In this document: positions 35,828-48,666 of the stretch, one piece after another
How positions within the stretch are numbered: the stretch's first letter is position 1
Layout: each line of letters begins with the position of its first letter
Assembly (NCBI RefSeq): GCF_965363235.1
Contig: NC_134848.1
Span: 58,366,181 to 58,430,180 of the forward strand
DNA length: 64,000 nucleotides
Direction of reading: 5' to 3'
From: Mytilus galloprovincialis
Taxonomy: Eukaryota; Mollusca; Bivalvia; Mytilida; Mytilidae
Notes under the pieces: generated by a model
Database searches by the model: none
The model's input: the letters and a program-made list of their open reading frames with translations, nothing else
Told to the model about the DNA's origin: nothing
Position numbers and translations under genes: made by a program

Positions 35828-38020
35828 TATGGAAGATTATAATAGTCACTAGTTGATCAGTTCTCAGTTCAACTTGTTGACATAAATCAGTGGTAAAGTT
35901 GCATTATATCCAACCTTGTGAACTTGATAGTGTGTACTTGTTTAGTTTTTTTCTAAACTTTCCGGCTTCCAGAAAGTATACTTGTTAACTTCTTCTGATC
36001 AAGTTGACTTTGACAAAGTGAACAAAAAGTGTAGACTCGCCTTGTGTACATGGTCTTTGTTCACTTGTAACATACAACTAGTCTGACAGTAGCATTGCAA
36101 CACATCTTTTATACTTCATTTTGTGTACTTGTTTAGTTGTTTTCTAAACTTTTCGACTTTCCTAAAGTGCACTTGTTAACTTCTTCTGAACAAGTTTATA
36201 TCAACAAAGTGAACAAAATGTTTATTCTCATCTTGTGGTGTTGTTTTGTTGACTTTTCTTACTAAGAAGGTTTACTTTTCCAGTTGTTTCTCACCTTTTC
36301 CCTTTACTGAAGGTATACTTGTATTGTTTGTATGTAACTAAGTGTGCTTTTCACAAATGCACTTGCTTTGGAAATGTTGCAAGTTTACTTGTTGAAAGTC
36401 AACTTGGTCTGAAATCTGTCGGTAGGGCTTGATACTTTAACCACGTGGTATCAGTGGATATTTTGCGTACAACTCTATCCTGTCTGGAAGCATGGCAAAT
36501 AATTAAATTTTAAATTTCAGGCAATAACTTAATGCTTAGGCGTTAGCCTATTGCCTAGGATTTGTAAACAAGTCTAAATTGAAGACAACGTTCAAATTTA
36601 CGAGGGCGTTGGATAAAAACTCTCAGTTGTTATACGTGTGCATGCAAAACATATTTCTTGGGAGAGGGTCTAAATACAAAACAAACAACACTTTTCAAAA
36701 GACTAAACAGTATAAGAATATATTTTAACAAAACGCATTATACTAGCAGTTCGAAAAACTAATGTTCTTTAACACTGCTGACTGGCATGGTTATTGCAAA
36801 ATAAACAGATCATCCAATGGAACAAAGACGATCTTAAAAATCAATTTAATACCAAACAGAAAACAATAACGTGCGGAAAATATGGTATATTCCGCAAATA
36901 TAATGTGCAAAAGTTTGGTACACCCTATCCGGATTTCGACAAATAATGTCTCTTCAGTGATGTTAGGAATCAAAACGGTAATTGGAAGGCAATGTAATTT
37001 AATATGGAGGTCGAAATAGGATGAACATATATATATATATGTATAGTAATTTTTTGGATAGAATTTTAAGTGACAGTATACCCATTTTAAAATAAGATGT
37101 GGCACATTGCCAATGAGACAACTTTCTATCCAAGACCCTCGATAGTACGAATGTAGGACAAAAAGTTAGACAAAAAGTCACAAATCAGTGTTGAGATTTT
37201 TTTTCTTAGAACAAGAAAACAAATAATGTTCTTGAACTATTATATATAACAAATGTATAAAGCAATTTAGTTATTAAAATGTATTCAATAAATATTATAA
37301 ATTATCAAATATTATGAAAACGAAATGTTAAAGTGGCTTGGTATTTAATTCTGTCGCACCTTTTATAACTTGCTTAAATGTATGGTTTTGCTCATTGTCG
37401 AAGGCTTTATGGTGACATCTACGTCGTTTGATCTCTGGTGGATAGTTGTCTCATTGGCAACCAGTACAGTTGTCTGCATCTACTTATAACATATTGCTAC
37501 ATTGTATGTGCGTTCATATGTCCTTTTGTGTTTCAAAAGAAACTACAGTGTGGGAACGGAACTTTTGGCCATTCGTGAGACTGTCAAGCGGGGCTCCGAC
37601 ATTTGAAAAATAACAAGTTGCTTTATGAAAACTCTGATAAACACTTATGTTACTATATACCGTTTCTGCTTCAAGTTTTTAGTAGCTAAAACATTGTATA
37701 TGGAAATATGAACCAAATAAATAATAAAAAATATATATGCATCAAACGTTTTCCGTAGAATGGAGGAGCTCCGAGTAGAACGATCAAAACTGTAACAGAG
37801 CAGCGATCAAAAATGTCAAATAACCATTGAAAACCCATTCATTGCTACCAGAATTTTCACATGTACCTTTTTGATATTTAGTTTTGCTTGTATGAAAGTT
37901 TCAAAGCCATTGTCCCAGTAGAAATCAAAATATGTTCATTTTCTCCATGCCGGATATTTTTCTTGACTGTACAATCGCTTGCTAATTTACTGTACAATCA
38001 CTTGGAGCTTTCCTGTACAA
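35828..38020 (+). repeat. Left arm of the fold-back element
   Basis: From the outer end: a subterminal region with a roughly 190-base direct repeat ('tgtacttgtttagttgtttt' type, at about 35931 and 36121), then 'gcctattgcctagg', an AT-rich middle, a TA microsatellite near 37028, small family A fragments (37085-37140, 37345-37480), and the inner end at 'cttggagctttcctgta'. Open frames in the arm are mirrored in the other arm and decay differently, so they are not genes. Confidence 0.85.
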
Positions 38021-38857
38021 TCACCTGGAGCTTTCCTGTAAAATCGGTTGGCCAAGTAGACTACTACGAAAGGATGGTAGTATATCTTTACTTATAATGA
38101 CTACATGGTTGAACTAACAAGCAAGATAGTCAAATATATTGCCTTTACCTACACACTCAATGCATTTTGCTGTTATAGTTTCTAGTGTTTACGTTTTTTT
38201 TTTGTGTTTTTGTTTCATATATAATTATAACACTCAAGTAGGAAATTCTTACTGCTTTCTCTTTTACCACATTCATGATCATCTTATATTTTCAATGAGA
38301 CTTCTGTCATATAAATATTTAATAATACTACTACAATCCAATGCAACATATGTCAAAATGGCAGTTAAACACCTCTTCTAATATTGTCCATGATCGTTTT
38401 AGAAGATGACCCGATCATTCAACTGATTTTTATAGTTTGGTCTTGTGAGTTGTGTTGTGCTGTTATACCAGTCCCAGTTTCGGAGAGGAATGAGCGTACA
38501 TAAAACAAATATTTTACGGGAGCTTTTTTCCATCAGTAGATATAGCTTGTAATAAACAGATATCTCATTTGCAATTATACCATATCTTCATATTTTAATA
38601 TCATGTGTATTGATCTATACGTGTCTCTTTTTTTTTGTTCCGTGAATAACTACCACGAATTCCTTCACCAAGAAAGAATATCCCGATCCCGTTCTGAAAC
38701 ATTCTTTGTTGTATTGATCAAATACGTATATATTAAAAAACATGCTGGTAAATAATTATTATTTATGTTAACTTCAAATATGCTTGACCTTTCAGAACCT
38801 CTAGTCACCTTTTTGGTATATATAGATATTTATTTTGTACAAGGATTATTCTCATTT

Positions 38858-40376
38858 GGATCATTTTAAAAAAATGTCGAATTTTCAGTGCACCCATGCT
38901 ATTTTTTTTTAATTTCTAATGGAAATTTCAGTTGTAATGGTTTAAATGAAAGCTTGTCGGATTCGTGATTCAGAACATTAATAAAACACACCTTACATCT
39001 TTTTTGATAAGATTAAAGTGCATTTAAGTCCGATTCTTGGGGTATTTGCGTGCGTACAGTGTCAGAAAAACACATTTCAAATGATTTTTTTTCTGATTTT
39101 TTGATCGCCTTGATATCTGCAAAAGGAACTTTTTAAGAACGTTAATTATTACTCTAATGAAAAATCGTAGCTTCTTTATCATTGTATGTAACATGTTATC
39201 TACAAACTAAATTCAATCTGCTTACGGGAGGTTCATGTCTATCTTGTTACCACTACTTAAATCAGTCGTTCAATTATTCTCCCTATGAATATTGAATCAG
39301 TCAAAATATTTCAAAAGTGCAAAGTAATCTTTACATTTTAAATGCCCCGTTTCTTGAACGACAGTGTATAGAGAAAGAAATCTCAACACATTTAGTGAAA
39401 AAAATAGAGCGTACTTTTCATGTCTATGTTGTTACCAACAGTTTTAATTAATTACACCAACAGTATGCTTGTGAAAAGTGCAATAACGTGATGGAAACCA
39501 AATTCACAATAGAAAACCATAATCACTTCACCAAAGGGAGTAGTTATTTCACAGCAGCAATCACAAACGAAGAAATTTGTCTATCCTGTTATGTCTATCC
39601 TGTTACTGTGGTTGCTATGGTTACAGTAACAGGATAGACAATTGTAAACAAAAACGTCGTTACAATTTTTATCTTAACATATAGGTGCAATACGAATGAA
39701 ATATTTAATTGTTTGAACTCATCTTAAGGTTATAACGTTTAATCTTCCCAATTAAGCATTTGCAGGTGCAATACTGATATCGGTAACAGGATAGACAAAA
39801 AGGTAACAGTATAGACTTTTATATAGTGATATATCAGAAACGTACTTTCCTGTTACCAACGAAATAAAGAGAAAAGTAAACTAACTTATGAGGGATTTAA
39901 TTGATGTTGGGTTGATTTGAATGGGTGAAAATATACCGAACAATATAAATTGCTATCTTAGACTTGCATTAGTGGTGGTAATTTTTACAACCTTTGAAAA
40001 CCAATTTTTAGAGGCATTTTTCAGTACAACGTAGAAAATTGGTAAACAATCTATTATTTTACAGAATGAAAATATATAGAAGTTTATTCTCTTGCAAACC
40101 ATCTAATTGGCTATGTAAAACAAGCTTAACATTTTATCTAAACCTTTTCTTAATAACCCAAAGTTTCTTTTGAAAATGGTAACAAGATAGACAAGATATT
40201 GTACAACCGATCAAAAAATGTTTCAAGATATATATGACATCATTAAGATTGCATCTTTTAATATGTTGTTCTAAAAGTACTGTTTGTTTTGATTTGCTTA
40301 TGTAGAGGGTTATTTAAATAAGTAACTTTTAATAAATTTTTCAATTTCAAAATTCGACATTTTTTAAAAATGACCC
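38858..40376. mobile_element. Nested 1.5-kb inverted-repeat element with TGTCTATCCTGTTAC array
   Basis: The ends GGATCATTTTAAAAAAATG and the inverse of GGGTCATTTTTAAAAAATG match over about 28 bases and are flanked by ATTT on each side. Inside, the 15-mer TGTCTATCYTGTTAC or close variants occur at 39237, 39421, 39578 and 39592 (forward) and at 39623, 39782, 39801, 39847 (partial) and 40178 (reverse). The switch falls at the element centre (about 39617), where 'gtctatcctgttactg' and its inverse form a hairpin. No coding frame was seen. Confidence 0.75.
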
Positions 40377-40589
40377 ATTTAATGATTGTTTTACATTTGT
40401 ACTGTCCCTTTATTTTGTCTTGTATACTTATTGTACGAATTTTGTTTTTGTATCTAATATAGACACCTTTATATAATCTTATTTGTCAAAATGACTGAGT
40501 TTGTGCTCATTTTCATTTCAAATACCATAGATGAATATTACAAAACAGTCAAGAAAGAACTAATGAAATGCATGATCAATATAAAAAAA

Positions 40590-40940
40590 GATGATATGTT
40601 ATGATTGCCCGTGAGACAACTCTCCACAAGAAACCAAATGACACAGAACTTATCAACTATAGGTCACCGTAGGCCTTCAACAATAAGCAAAGCCCATATT
40701 TCATAGTCAGCTGTAAAAGGCCCCGAAATGAAACTAGTAAAAAATTTCAAACAAGAAAACAAACGGATTATTTCATGTAAAAAAATAACGAAAAACAAAT
40801 ACAACAACAAACGACAACCACTGATTTACAGGCTCATGACTTAAGACAGACAAACACATACTGAATGTGGCTGGGTTAAACATGTGAACGGGATCCAAAC
40901 CCTCTCCTAACCTTGGACAGTGGTGTTACAGTAAAAATGG
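40590..40940 (-). repeat. Family A copy inside the fold-back element
   Basis: 'gatgatatgttatgattgcc', 'acaactctccacaagaaacc', 'aggctcatgacttaagac', 'gtggctgggttaaacatgt'. It reaches the inner edge of the right arm and is absent beside the left arm, so it entered after the arms formed. Confidence 0.8.
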
Positions 40941-40949
40941 GCCTATCAA

Positions 40950-43145
40950 TTACACAGGAAAGCTCCAAGTGAGTGTACAGTAAATGCGCAAGCGTTTGTA
41001 CAGTCAACTTAAATATTCGACATTAAGAAAACGTTAAATTGTTCAATTTCTACTAAGACAACGGCTTTGAATCTTTCAGACAGGTAAGACTATATATCAG
41101 AGTGTACATGTGTAAATTCTGGTAGCAAGGATTGGTTTGCCGATAGTTATTTGACATTTTTGATCGCTGCTCTGTGACAGTTTTGATCATTTTACTCAGA
41201 GCTCCTCCATTCAACGGAAAACGTTTGGATGCATATATATTTTTTTATAATTTATTTGGTTCATATTTCTATATAGAATGTTTTAGCTACCAAAAACTTG
41301 AAGCAGAAACGTTAAATAGTAACATTAGAGTTCATCAAAGTTTTCATCAAGCAACTTGTTATTTTTTAAATGTCGGAGCCCCGCTTGACAGTCTCACGAA
41401 TGACCAAAATATTAGAAAACCGTACAGTTCCGTTCCCACACTGTAGTTTCTTTTGAAACACAAAAGGACATATGAACGCACTTACAATGTAGCAATATGT
41501 TATAAGTAGATGCAGACAACTGTAATGATTGCCAATGAGACAACTATCCACCCGAGATCAAACGACGTAGATGTCACCATAAAGCCTTCGACAATGAGCA
41601 AAACCATACATTTAAGCAAGTTATAAAAGGTGCGACAGAATTAAATACCAAGCCACTTTAACATTTCGTTTTCATAATATTTGATAATTCATAATATTTA
41701 TTGAATACATTTTAATAACTAAATTACTTTATATGTAATAGTTCAAGAACATTATTTGTTTTCTTGTTCAAAGAAAAAAATCTCAACACTGAATTGTGAC
41801 TTTTTGTCTAACTTTTTGTCCTACATTCGTACTATCGAGGGTCTTGGATGGAGAGTTGTCTCATTGGCAATGTGTCACATCTTATTTTAAAATGAGTATA
41901 CTGTCAATTAAATTTCTATCCAAAAAAATACTATACATATATATATATATATGTTTATCCTATTTCGACCCCGAATTAATTGCCTTCCAATAACCGTTTT
42001 GCTTCCTAACATCACTGAAGAGACATTATTTGTCGAAATCCGGATAGGGTGTACCAAACTTTTGCACATTATATTTGCGGAACATACCATATTTTCCGCA
42101 CGTTATTGTTTTCTGTTTGGTATTAAATTAATTATTAATATCGTCTTTGTTTCGTTGGATGATCTGTTTAATTTGCGATAACCATGGCAGTTGGCAGTGT
42201 TAAAGAACATCAGTTGTTTGAACTGCTAGTCAAATGCGTTTTGTTAAAATATATTCTTTCACTGTTTAGTCTTTTGGAAAGTGTTGTTTGTTTTGTATTT
42301 AGACCCTCTCACAAGAAATATGTTTTGCATGCACATTTAAAAAAACTGAGAGTTTTTATCAAACGCCCTCGTAAATTTGAATGTTGTCTTCAATTTAGAC
42401 TTGTTTACATATCCTAGGCAATAGGCTAACGCCTAAGCATTAAGTTATTGCCTGAAATTTAAAATTTAATTATTTGCCATGCTTCCAGACAGGATAGAGT
42501 TGTACGCAAAATATCCACTGAGACCACGTGGTTAAAGTATCTAGCCCTACCGACAGATTTAAGACCAAGTTGACTTTCAACAAGTAAACTTGCAACATTT
42601 CCAAAGCAAGTGCATTTGTGAAAAGCACACTTAGTTACATACAAACAATACAAGTATACTTTCAGTAAAGGAGAAAGGTGAGAAACAACTCGACAAGTAA
42701 ACCTTCTTAGCAAGAAAAGTCAACAAAAACAACACCACAAGATGAGAATAAACACTTTGTTCACTTTGTTGATATAAACTTGTTCAGGAGAAGTTAACAA
42801 GTGCACTTTCGGAAAGTCGGAAAGTTTAGAAAACAACTAAACAAGTACACAAAATTAAGTATACAAGATGTGTTTCAATGCTACTATCAGACTAGTTGTA
42901 TGTTACAAGTGAACAAAGACCATGTACACAAGGCGAGTCTATACGTTTTGTTCACTTTGTAAAAGTAAACTTGTTCAGAAGAGGTTAACAAGTATACTTT
43001 CTGGAAGTCGGAAAGTTTAGAAAAAAACTAAACAAGTACACACTATCAAGTTCACAAGGTTGGATATAATGCAACTTTACCACTGATTTATGTCAACAAG
43101 TTGAACTGAGAACTGATCAACTCGTGACTATTATAAGCTTCCATA
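40950..43145 (-). repeat. Right arm of the fold-back element
   Basis: Inverted copy of 35828-38020, starting 'acacaggaaagctcc' and ending 'gactattataagcttccata'. It lacks the extra 'cctggagctttcctgta' unit seen at the left arm's inner end, so pairing is imperfect there. Confidence 0.85.
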
Positions 43146-43455
43146 CATTTTGTTCTTGTGTATGTCGTCATACCTACACATTTTATTCCTAAGTATTGCG
43201 AAATGCCTACACATGTGGTTCCTTTGTATGTCGACATACCATTTTGTTCCTGTGTATGTCGACATACCTACACATATTGTTCCTGTATATGCTGCCAATA
43301 CATCTCATTGATGTGAATGTCACACTTTGTTACTGTTATTGTTGACATACCCACACATGTGGCCTGCATATGTCGACATATCCTTAAATCATGATCATGT
43401 TTCTGAAGAGATCAATCTACCTTTTTATTTAGTTACTGTATATGTTGACTTGCAC
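43146..43455. repeat. Minisatellite with palindromic core TATGTCGACATA, right part
   Basis: Units such as 'cctgtgtatgtcgacata' + 'cctacaca' + 'ttttgttcc', direct orientation, decaying to the right. It continues the array interrupted at 35828. Weaker relatives lie at 31775-31985 and 63545-63600. Confidence 0.75.
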
Positions 43456-43664
43456 AAACGTCATAATCCACGGTTGATTTAACAAGCATATACATCCACC
43501 TCATGTATGAATAACGAGCACAATAAATCAAAAGGAAAACATATACTCTTTGCATGATACAATTTAATTTCTTGGAATCAATACTCTGAGAAACAAACAT
43601 TTGTATTAAATTGGAATGCATTAATCGCCAGTTGCGCTGCCACATAGTAATTATGTACTAGGTT

Positions 43665-43738
43665 TATAATTTGATGCGTCAGACGCGCATCTTGTATAGA
43701 AAATCAAAAGTATAAAGTTGAAGATCCCGGACTTTCCT
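43665..43738 (+). repeat. Fragment of repeat family C
   Basis: 'tataatttgatgcgtcagac' then 'gcgcatcttgtatagaaa' matches the start of the 60003 copy. It ends next to the target site of the element at 43745. Confidence 0.6.
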
Positions 43739-43744
43739 CTTACA

Positions 43745-46577
43745 CACGGGTGTCATTCGGTTTATCGAGAGAAATGATCGTGAAAGAATATCTAACGGCG
43801 GTCAAGTATTGAGAGACGATCGTGAAAGTTCTTGTAACGGATCGTGAAAGACATTTAATGTACATTCTAGTTCAGAATCTTTGAAAAAATCGCTTAATTT
43901 TCAAAACGCGGAACAAATCAGAACAAAAAAATATGTCTGTCAAAATAGTTTAACTTCCTCAACATAACTGTGAAAGAAGATAAAGAAAATATGAAGTACT
44001 TTTTGAAAAAACACAACAGGCGCAATGCGTGTCTATGAAATTAATTACAAATAACACGCTTTTTGTACCTATAATGGTGATTTTTCAGTTTATCGGGAAA
44101 TATTTGAAATTTAATCTTTGGTGTATCTGATAGTACAGTATAATTAAGGTATGTTCCTCTCTTAAAAGCATTAGTTTGTATATGAAAACCTTGAATTTGT
44201 TGAATATCCATCAAACTTGATCGTGAAAGCTCAGGCAACGCATTATTTTGATCGTGAAAGATAATGCGTGACCAGACTTATTACTAGTAATCAGAAATCA
44301 GTACTTCTTTTACCATTTGATACACCTGCAACTTTTTGAAGCCTGTAACTATTTTAATAAGGATGAACATTAAAGCTATTTTTTTTTATTCAACACTTTA
44401 CCTCGAAAGTTAAAAAAAAACAACTAAAAACGTCTCTAAATAAGTTTGAAAGATTTAACTCTGAGAATCGGTCAAGTGCAATTCAGGCAGATCGACACTA
44501 ATTAGCCAATAATATGGATATGCAACGTTTAAACCAAAATAATATCCATCAAACAAAAAATTACATCAAAACAGCATCTTTCATGAGTAATTTGAGATTG
44601 AACGATAACCAACATTTTGTGCAACAGTACTTTCTTAAGTTCTGTATATATATACAACGCAGATGTGGATTGATTTAACTATATACTACAGACTATAGAA
44701 TACCAGAGCGCAAATGCTGTAATGTCTCGTCTGCTTTACTTATGATAGTTAATTTTTGGAACGTCTATAATATCAAGGGTTTTACTAGAAGTGTCAAATG
44801 CGATTAATGCACTTAATGCATTTTTGTCCATCTGATGAGTTACGCCTTTTCAATTGATTTTTATAGTTCGTTCTTATGTTGTACTGTTATACCACTGTCT
44901 CAGGTTAGGGGAGGGTTGGGATCCCGCTCACATGTCTAACCCCGCCACATTATTTATTAATGTGTCTGTCCAAAGTCAGGAGCCTGTAATTCAGTGGTTG
45001 TCGTTTGTTTATGTGTTACATATTTGTTTTTCGTTTATTTTTTTTTTTATACAAATAAGGCCGTTAGTTTTCTCGTTTGAATTGTTTTACATTGTCATAT
45101 CGGGGCCTTTTATAGCTGACTATGCGGTATGGGCTTTGCTAATTGTTGAAGGCTATAATTGTTAATGTCTGTGTCATTTTGTTTTTTTTTTGTGGATAGT
45201 TGTCTCTTTGGCAATCATATCACATCTTCTTTTTTTAAAATTATGATTGTCAATGGTTCATAAAAAGAGTGCAAGGTCAGATGAACCATGACATACAGAT
45301 CTCTACAAATATCCCGTAGACCAAATAAATGTGTTCCGATCGTTACAGTGCCTTAGAAACTGACAAAAGTGATACTTGGCAAATTAATTCGAAACATAAG
45401 GTCAAAAGTGTATGAACCCTGACCGACAGCCAGACATAGACATCTTGCTATTATTCAATATATCAAATACAATTGACGTCATCATGGTCATATATAAAAC
45501 ATGTAGACAGAGACATGTACACCATACACGAAATACCATGGCGCTATAGCATACAGGTATATATCCAAAAGGCTAGACAACATAAAACGAGCATTGCCGA
45601 ATGATGCATGATAATGAGTTCGATGTTATTTGAAACCTTGCAGAAGTCGAAAATGTACACCTCACAATCATAACAACAGACAGCTATCCTAAAGCTTAAC
45701 GAATCCGCGATACGGACTTGATCACAAACATGAATCTTCATCCATGAAATAAGGCAAATTCGGGGTCGGGTGAATCCTGTCTGACGGACATGTAGTTTAT
45801 AGGATCCAATATACAAAATGTGGGTATCCTATAACTCGTAAAAAGTAAGTACTTCACATAACAATAAAAAGCTTCATCCTACAATCATCCAACTATTTTA
45901 CATTTCATTTTCTGAAAATATTTTAATACATTGAAAAGCTTAAACATATTGAGGATGTTGACCCATATAGCTTTTCTCAATAAAAATAACAAATATTAAT
46001 TATGATATAATTGAAGAATAATTTGAACGTCTTCGTAGCATCAGACCTTTCACGATCACTTTCACGATCTTCAAAAATGCGGTACGTGATCTTTCACGAT
46101 CCGAAAAATCTGTTTTTGTGGAAATAGTTCTTTATTTACCAAGTTTCAGATTATGTTTATACAAAATAACTATGAGAACCATTTGATTAATTCAAACAGA
46201 ATGCCCTTGTTCGTATTAAAGTAGTTTTTCTAGTTGAATTTGTGAAAAAAATCATGTTTGTTTACATTTTTTCTGTCACTGAAATGTCGAGAAGCAATCT
46301 GCCTTTTGTTGTTTTGTAATAACTATGTACTTTTAAAACTGGATATTCTCACATACTGATCATAATGTTGAACCATTTTGACAGACAGTTTTATTTTGTC
46401 GTAAATTTGTCTGTGTAATTTATTAAATAAGAATATGTATTGACCTTTCATATGTCTTCTCGATTAAATGTCTTTCACGATCCGTTACCAGAACTTTCAC
46501 GATCGTCTCGCAATACTTGACCGCCGTTAGATATTCTTTCACGATCATTTCTCTCGATAAACCGAATGACACCCGTG
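43745..46577. mobile_element. 2.8-kb inverted-repeat element with GATCGTGAAAG arrays
   Basis: The ends are inverted repeats of about 118 bases starting CACGGGTGTCATTCGG, flanked by TTACA on both sides (43740-43744 and 46578-46582). GATCGTGAAAG occurs five times forward in the left part (43776, 43818, 43840, 44219, 44250) and six times reversed in the right part (46047, 46059, 46091, 46472, 46494, 46536). Nothing like a transposase is encoded; frames of 65-103 codons inside are repeat-derived. A family A copy is nested at 44850-45230. I cannot assign a superfamily. Confidence 0.85.
44850..45230 (+). repeat. Family A copy nested in the 43745-46577 element
   Basis: Nearly complete: 'ggggagggttgggatcccgc', 'tctaaccccgccacatta', 'gtcaggagcctgtaattcag', 'cggggccttttatagctgac', 'tttggcaatcatatcacatc'. 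The 103-codon frame across it is a by-product. Confidence 0.85.
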
Positions 46578-46582
46578 TTACA

Positions 46583-47420
46583 GGACATATGCGACAAACG
46601 CACAATTTTACACCAGTACTCAAAACCCTCCTTCCGTGATGGGTGCATTTTACATAGACAAATAAAATCGTATACTATAATCAAAATGAGAATGTTAATT
46701 TGATGTATGCCTTTTGTGCTCCTTCGTTACATTTGTTGTATACCATGACCATACGTATATTATAAATAAAGTGTATTTGCTATTAACTATCAATTCCAAG
46801 TTTCTTCTCCACGGCAATCACTGCTATATTATATAGAGAGTCTCTATCAATGCGAAAATTATTGTCCTGTCCCTGAGTACTCTTATGAAAATTATGTGAA
46901 AGTTTAAAACCGGAAGTCTTGTATAAAAGTTTGGTCTGATGACAGAAACAACATCCGGACGCCTTTATTTTCTTTTTTTCTCCCAAAATAACACAAACTG
47001 AATAATCATAAGAATAGATTACAAATGCGACTATGCATGGTACCTATAGAACACAGAGGCATCATGAATAATTCATTGTGGAAGGAAGAGAAGCGACACA
47101 CAAAATGAGGTCTTCTCGTTTAATAGTATAGATGTACTGGTAAGATTCAAGATAGGCTAGTTCACCCTTGGGCTGTTCTCTGACTTTGCCTCTAGTAAGA
47201 TGCAGATAGAGCAGTTCCATCTTTAGGCTGTTGAAGGAGGACTTTGACTCTACAAATATCTTGTTCATTGAAGATGAGTTCTGTTAACCGTCTGCTTTTG
47301 CATTTTGAATCTACATACAAAAACGTTTTGGTTATAGTTTTATGCTAGTTCCCTATCTAGTATGTTAATAGAGGGCTTATATTCTACACATACGTTGAAG
47401 ATAAAAGTTCATTGACATAT
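46583..47420. other. Spacer before the duplicated block
   Basis: Two minus-strand frames of 67-68 codons (46783-46986, 47062-47268) have no start context, splice signals or recognisable domain. No similarity to the region upstream of ADAM10 exon 4 was found, so exons 1-3 of the second copy are absent here. Confidence 0.45.
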
Positions 47421-48666
47421 CTAGTGCGGTATCATTGTACAATTTCTTTTTATGGTAAGCCGTCATATTGATAATTATCGATTTTACAAATGCTCCGTTG
47501 TAATGTTTATCATAGCTTAGATATTTCCTTGTAGCTTGAGTAGTTTGAAAACAAATCATCATTGAATTGCTAGAACAAACAACACATTTGACATTTCTTT
47601 TCTCTCCATAGGCAAAAAGTCACATGTGTTTGGAACAATTACTACAACTGGACATTTTGAAGGTCAAATTCAGCTTCATAATGACTCATTTGTTATTGAA
47701 AAAGCATCTCGTCATAACATTACAGATGAAGACATCCATACAGTCATTTATAATGTTAAAGATGTAAATATTCCTAAAGAATCACATTTTTGTGGCTTGA
47801 ACGCAAAAAGTACACAGCTAAAACCGGATCTAAAAGAAAGCATAAATACGCATGACTGTATGGATGAGTTCAAACTTCGATATACATCTGGATTAATCGA
47901 CAAGCAAAGACGATATAGAAGAGCCGTGGATGCTAAGAAAAAGATATGTGAATTGTATATTCAAGTAGATCATACACTTTTCTTTAGATATAATTATGTA
48001 ACAGATGACGTGAAAGCCAATATAAATAATCACGTGATGGCAGTCAATTCTATTTTTAATGCTGTTGGTAAGTACACGATTTCAAGATATAAATGCCCAA
48101 ATACACGTTTTTTGTTTATCAGCTCATGGACATAATTTGTCATTTTGGCGGTAACGTCATCAGCGTTTTTTCAAAATGATTTACTCAATGTAGAACTGAA
48201 CTTTAAACATTTGGAAAAACTGCAACATTTTTCTGTTTTTCTGTTGTTAGCTAAACATACCCCAAATCTGTGTTCTATTTTTTTTTTTTTTATTAATTCA
48301 TACATTCAATAATATTTATTTCAGTAATATTAAAATTTATTAAGTAAGACATATCACACGTAGGCTTTAATTTTACTACTGTTGCTTTTAAATTTTTTTT
48401 TTTTTTTTACAAATTTTGATAGTAATTCCTCAGCAGATAGTATAGGGTTTTCAATTTAACGAATAAAAACTCATGATGATCCTACAGTTGCCGGATATAA
48501 TTATTCTGGCAATCATGGCGTGAATTCAATGCTCTTTCTCAATTCAGAAGAAAACTATGACCAGTTTTGTTTATCTTACATTTTTACACATAGAGACTTT
48601 GATAATGGTATTCTTGGTCTAGCTTGGACAGCAGAGCCAGGAACGTCTGGTGGACTCTGTTCGAGG

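Larger units (their letters stand above)
35828..43145. mobile_element. Fold-back element, 7.3 kb, 2.2-kb inverted arms, non-autonomous
   Basis: The ends TATGGAAG and CTTCCATA are inverted copies, each flanked by CATTTT (35822-35827 and 43146-43151), a likely 6-bp target duplication. Left arm is 35828 to about 38020; right arm is about 40950 to 43145. Matching landmarks include 'ccacgtggt', 'gcctattgcctagg', 'tatatatatat' and paired inverted frames (minus 36791-37105 and plus 41951-42181). Outer parts of both arms are dense in ACTTGT/ACAAGT and 'aagtgaacaaa'. No frame exceeds 104 codons and none resembles a transposase. The 2.9-kb centre holds a nested element and an inverted family A copy. 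Arms have diverged a few percent by eye. Confidence 0.85.

Noticed and set aside
36791-42181. Paired frames of about 80-100 codons (minus 36791-37105, plus 41951-42181) with clearly similar translations
   Set aside because: They are the two arms of the fold-back element read in opposite directions. The similarity is at DNA level across non-coding sequence too, and no domain is present.
35828-43145. Polinton-like or other large virus-like element, because of long inverted ends and a 6-bp flank
   Set aside because: No capsid, polymerase, integrase or protease frame is present and the ends do not look like that family.
47062-47268. 68-codon minus-strand frame of fairly balanced composition
   Set aside because: No recognisable domain, and no upstream or downstream exon could be attached.
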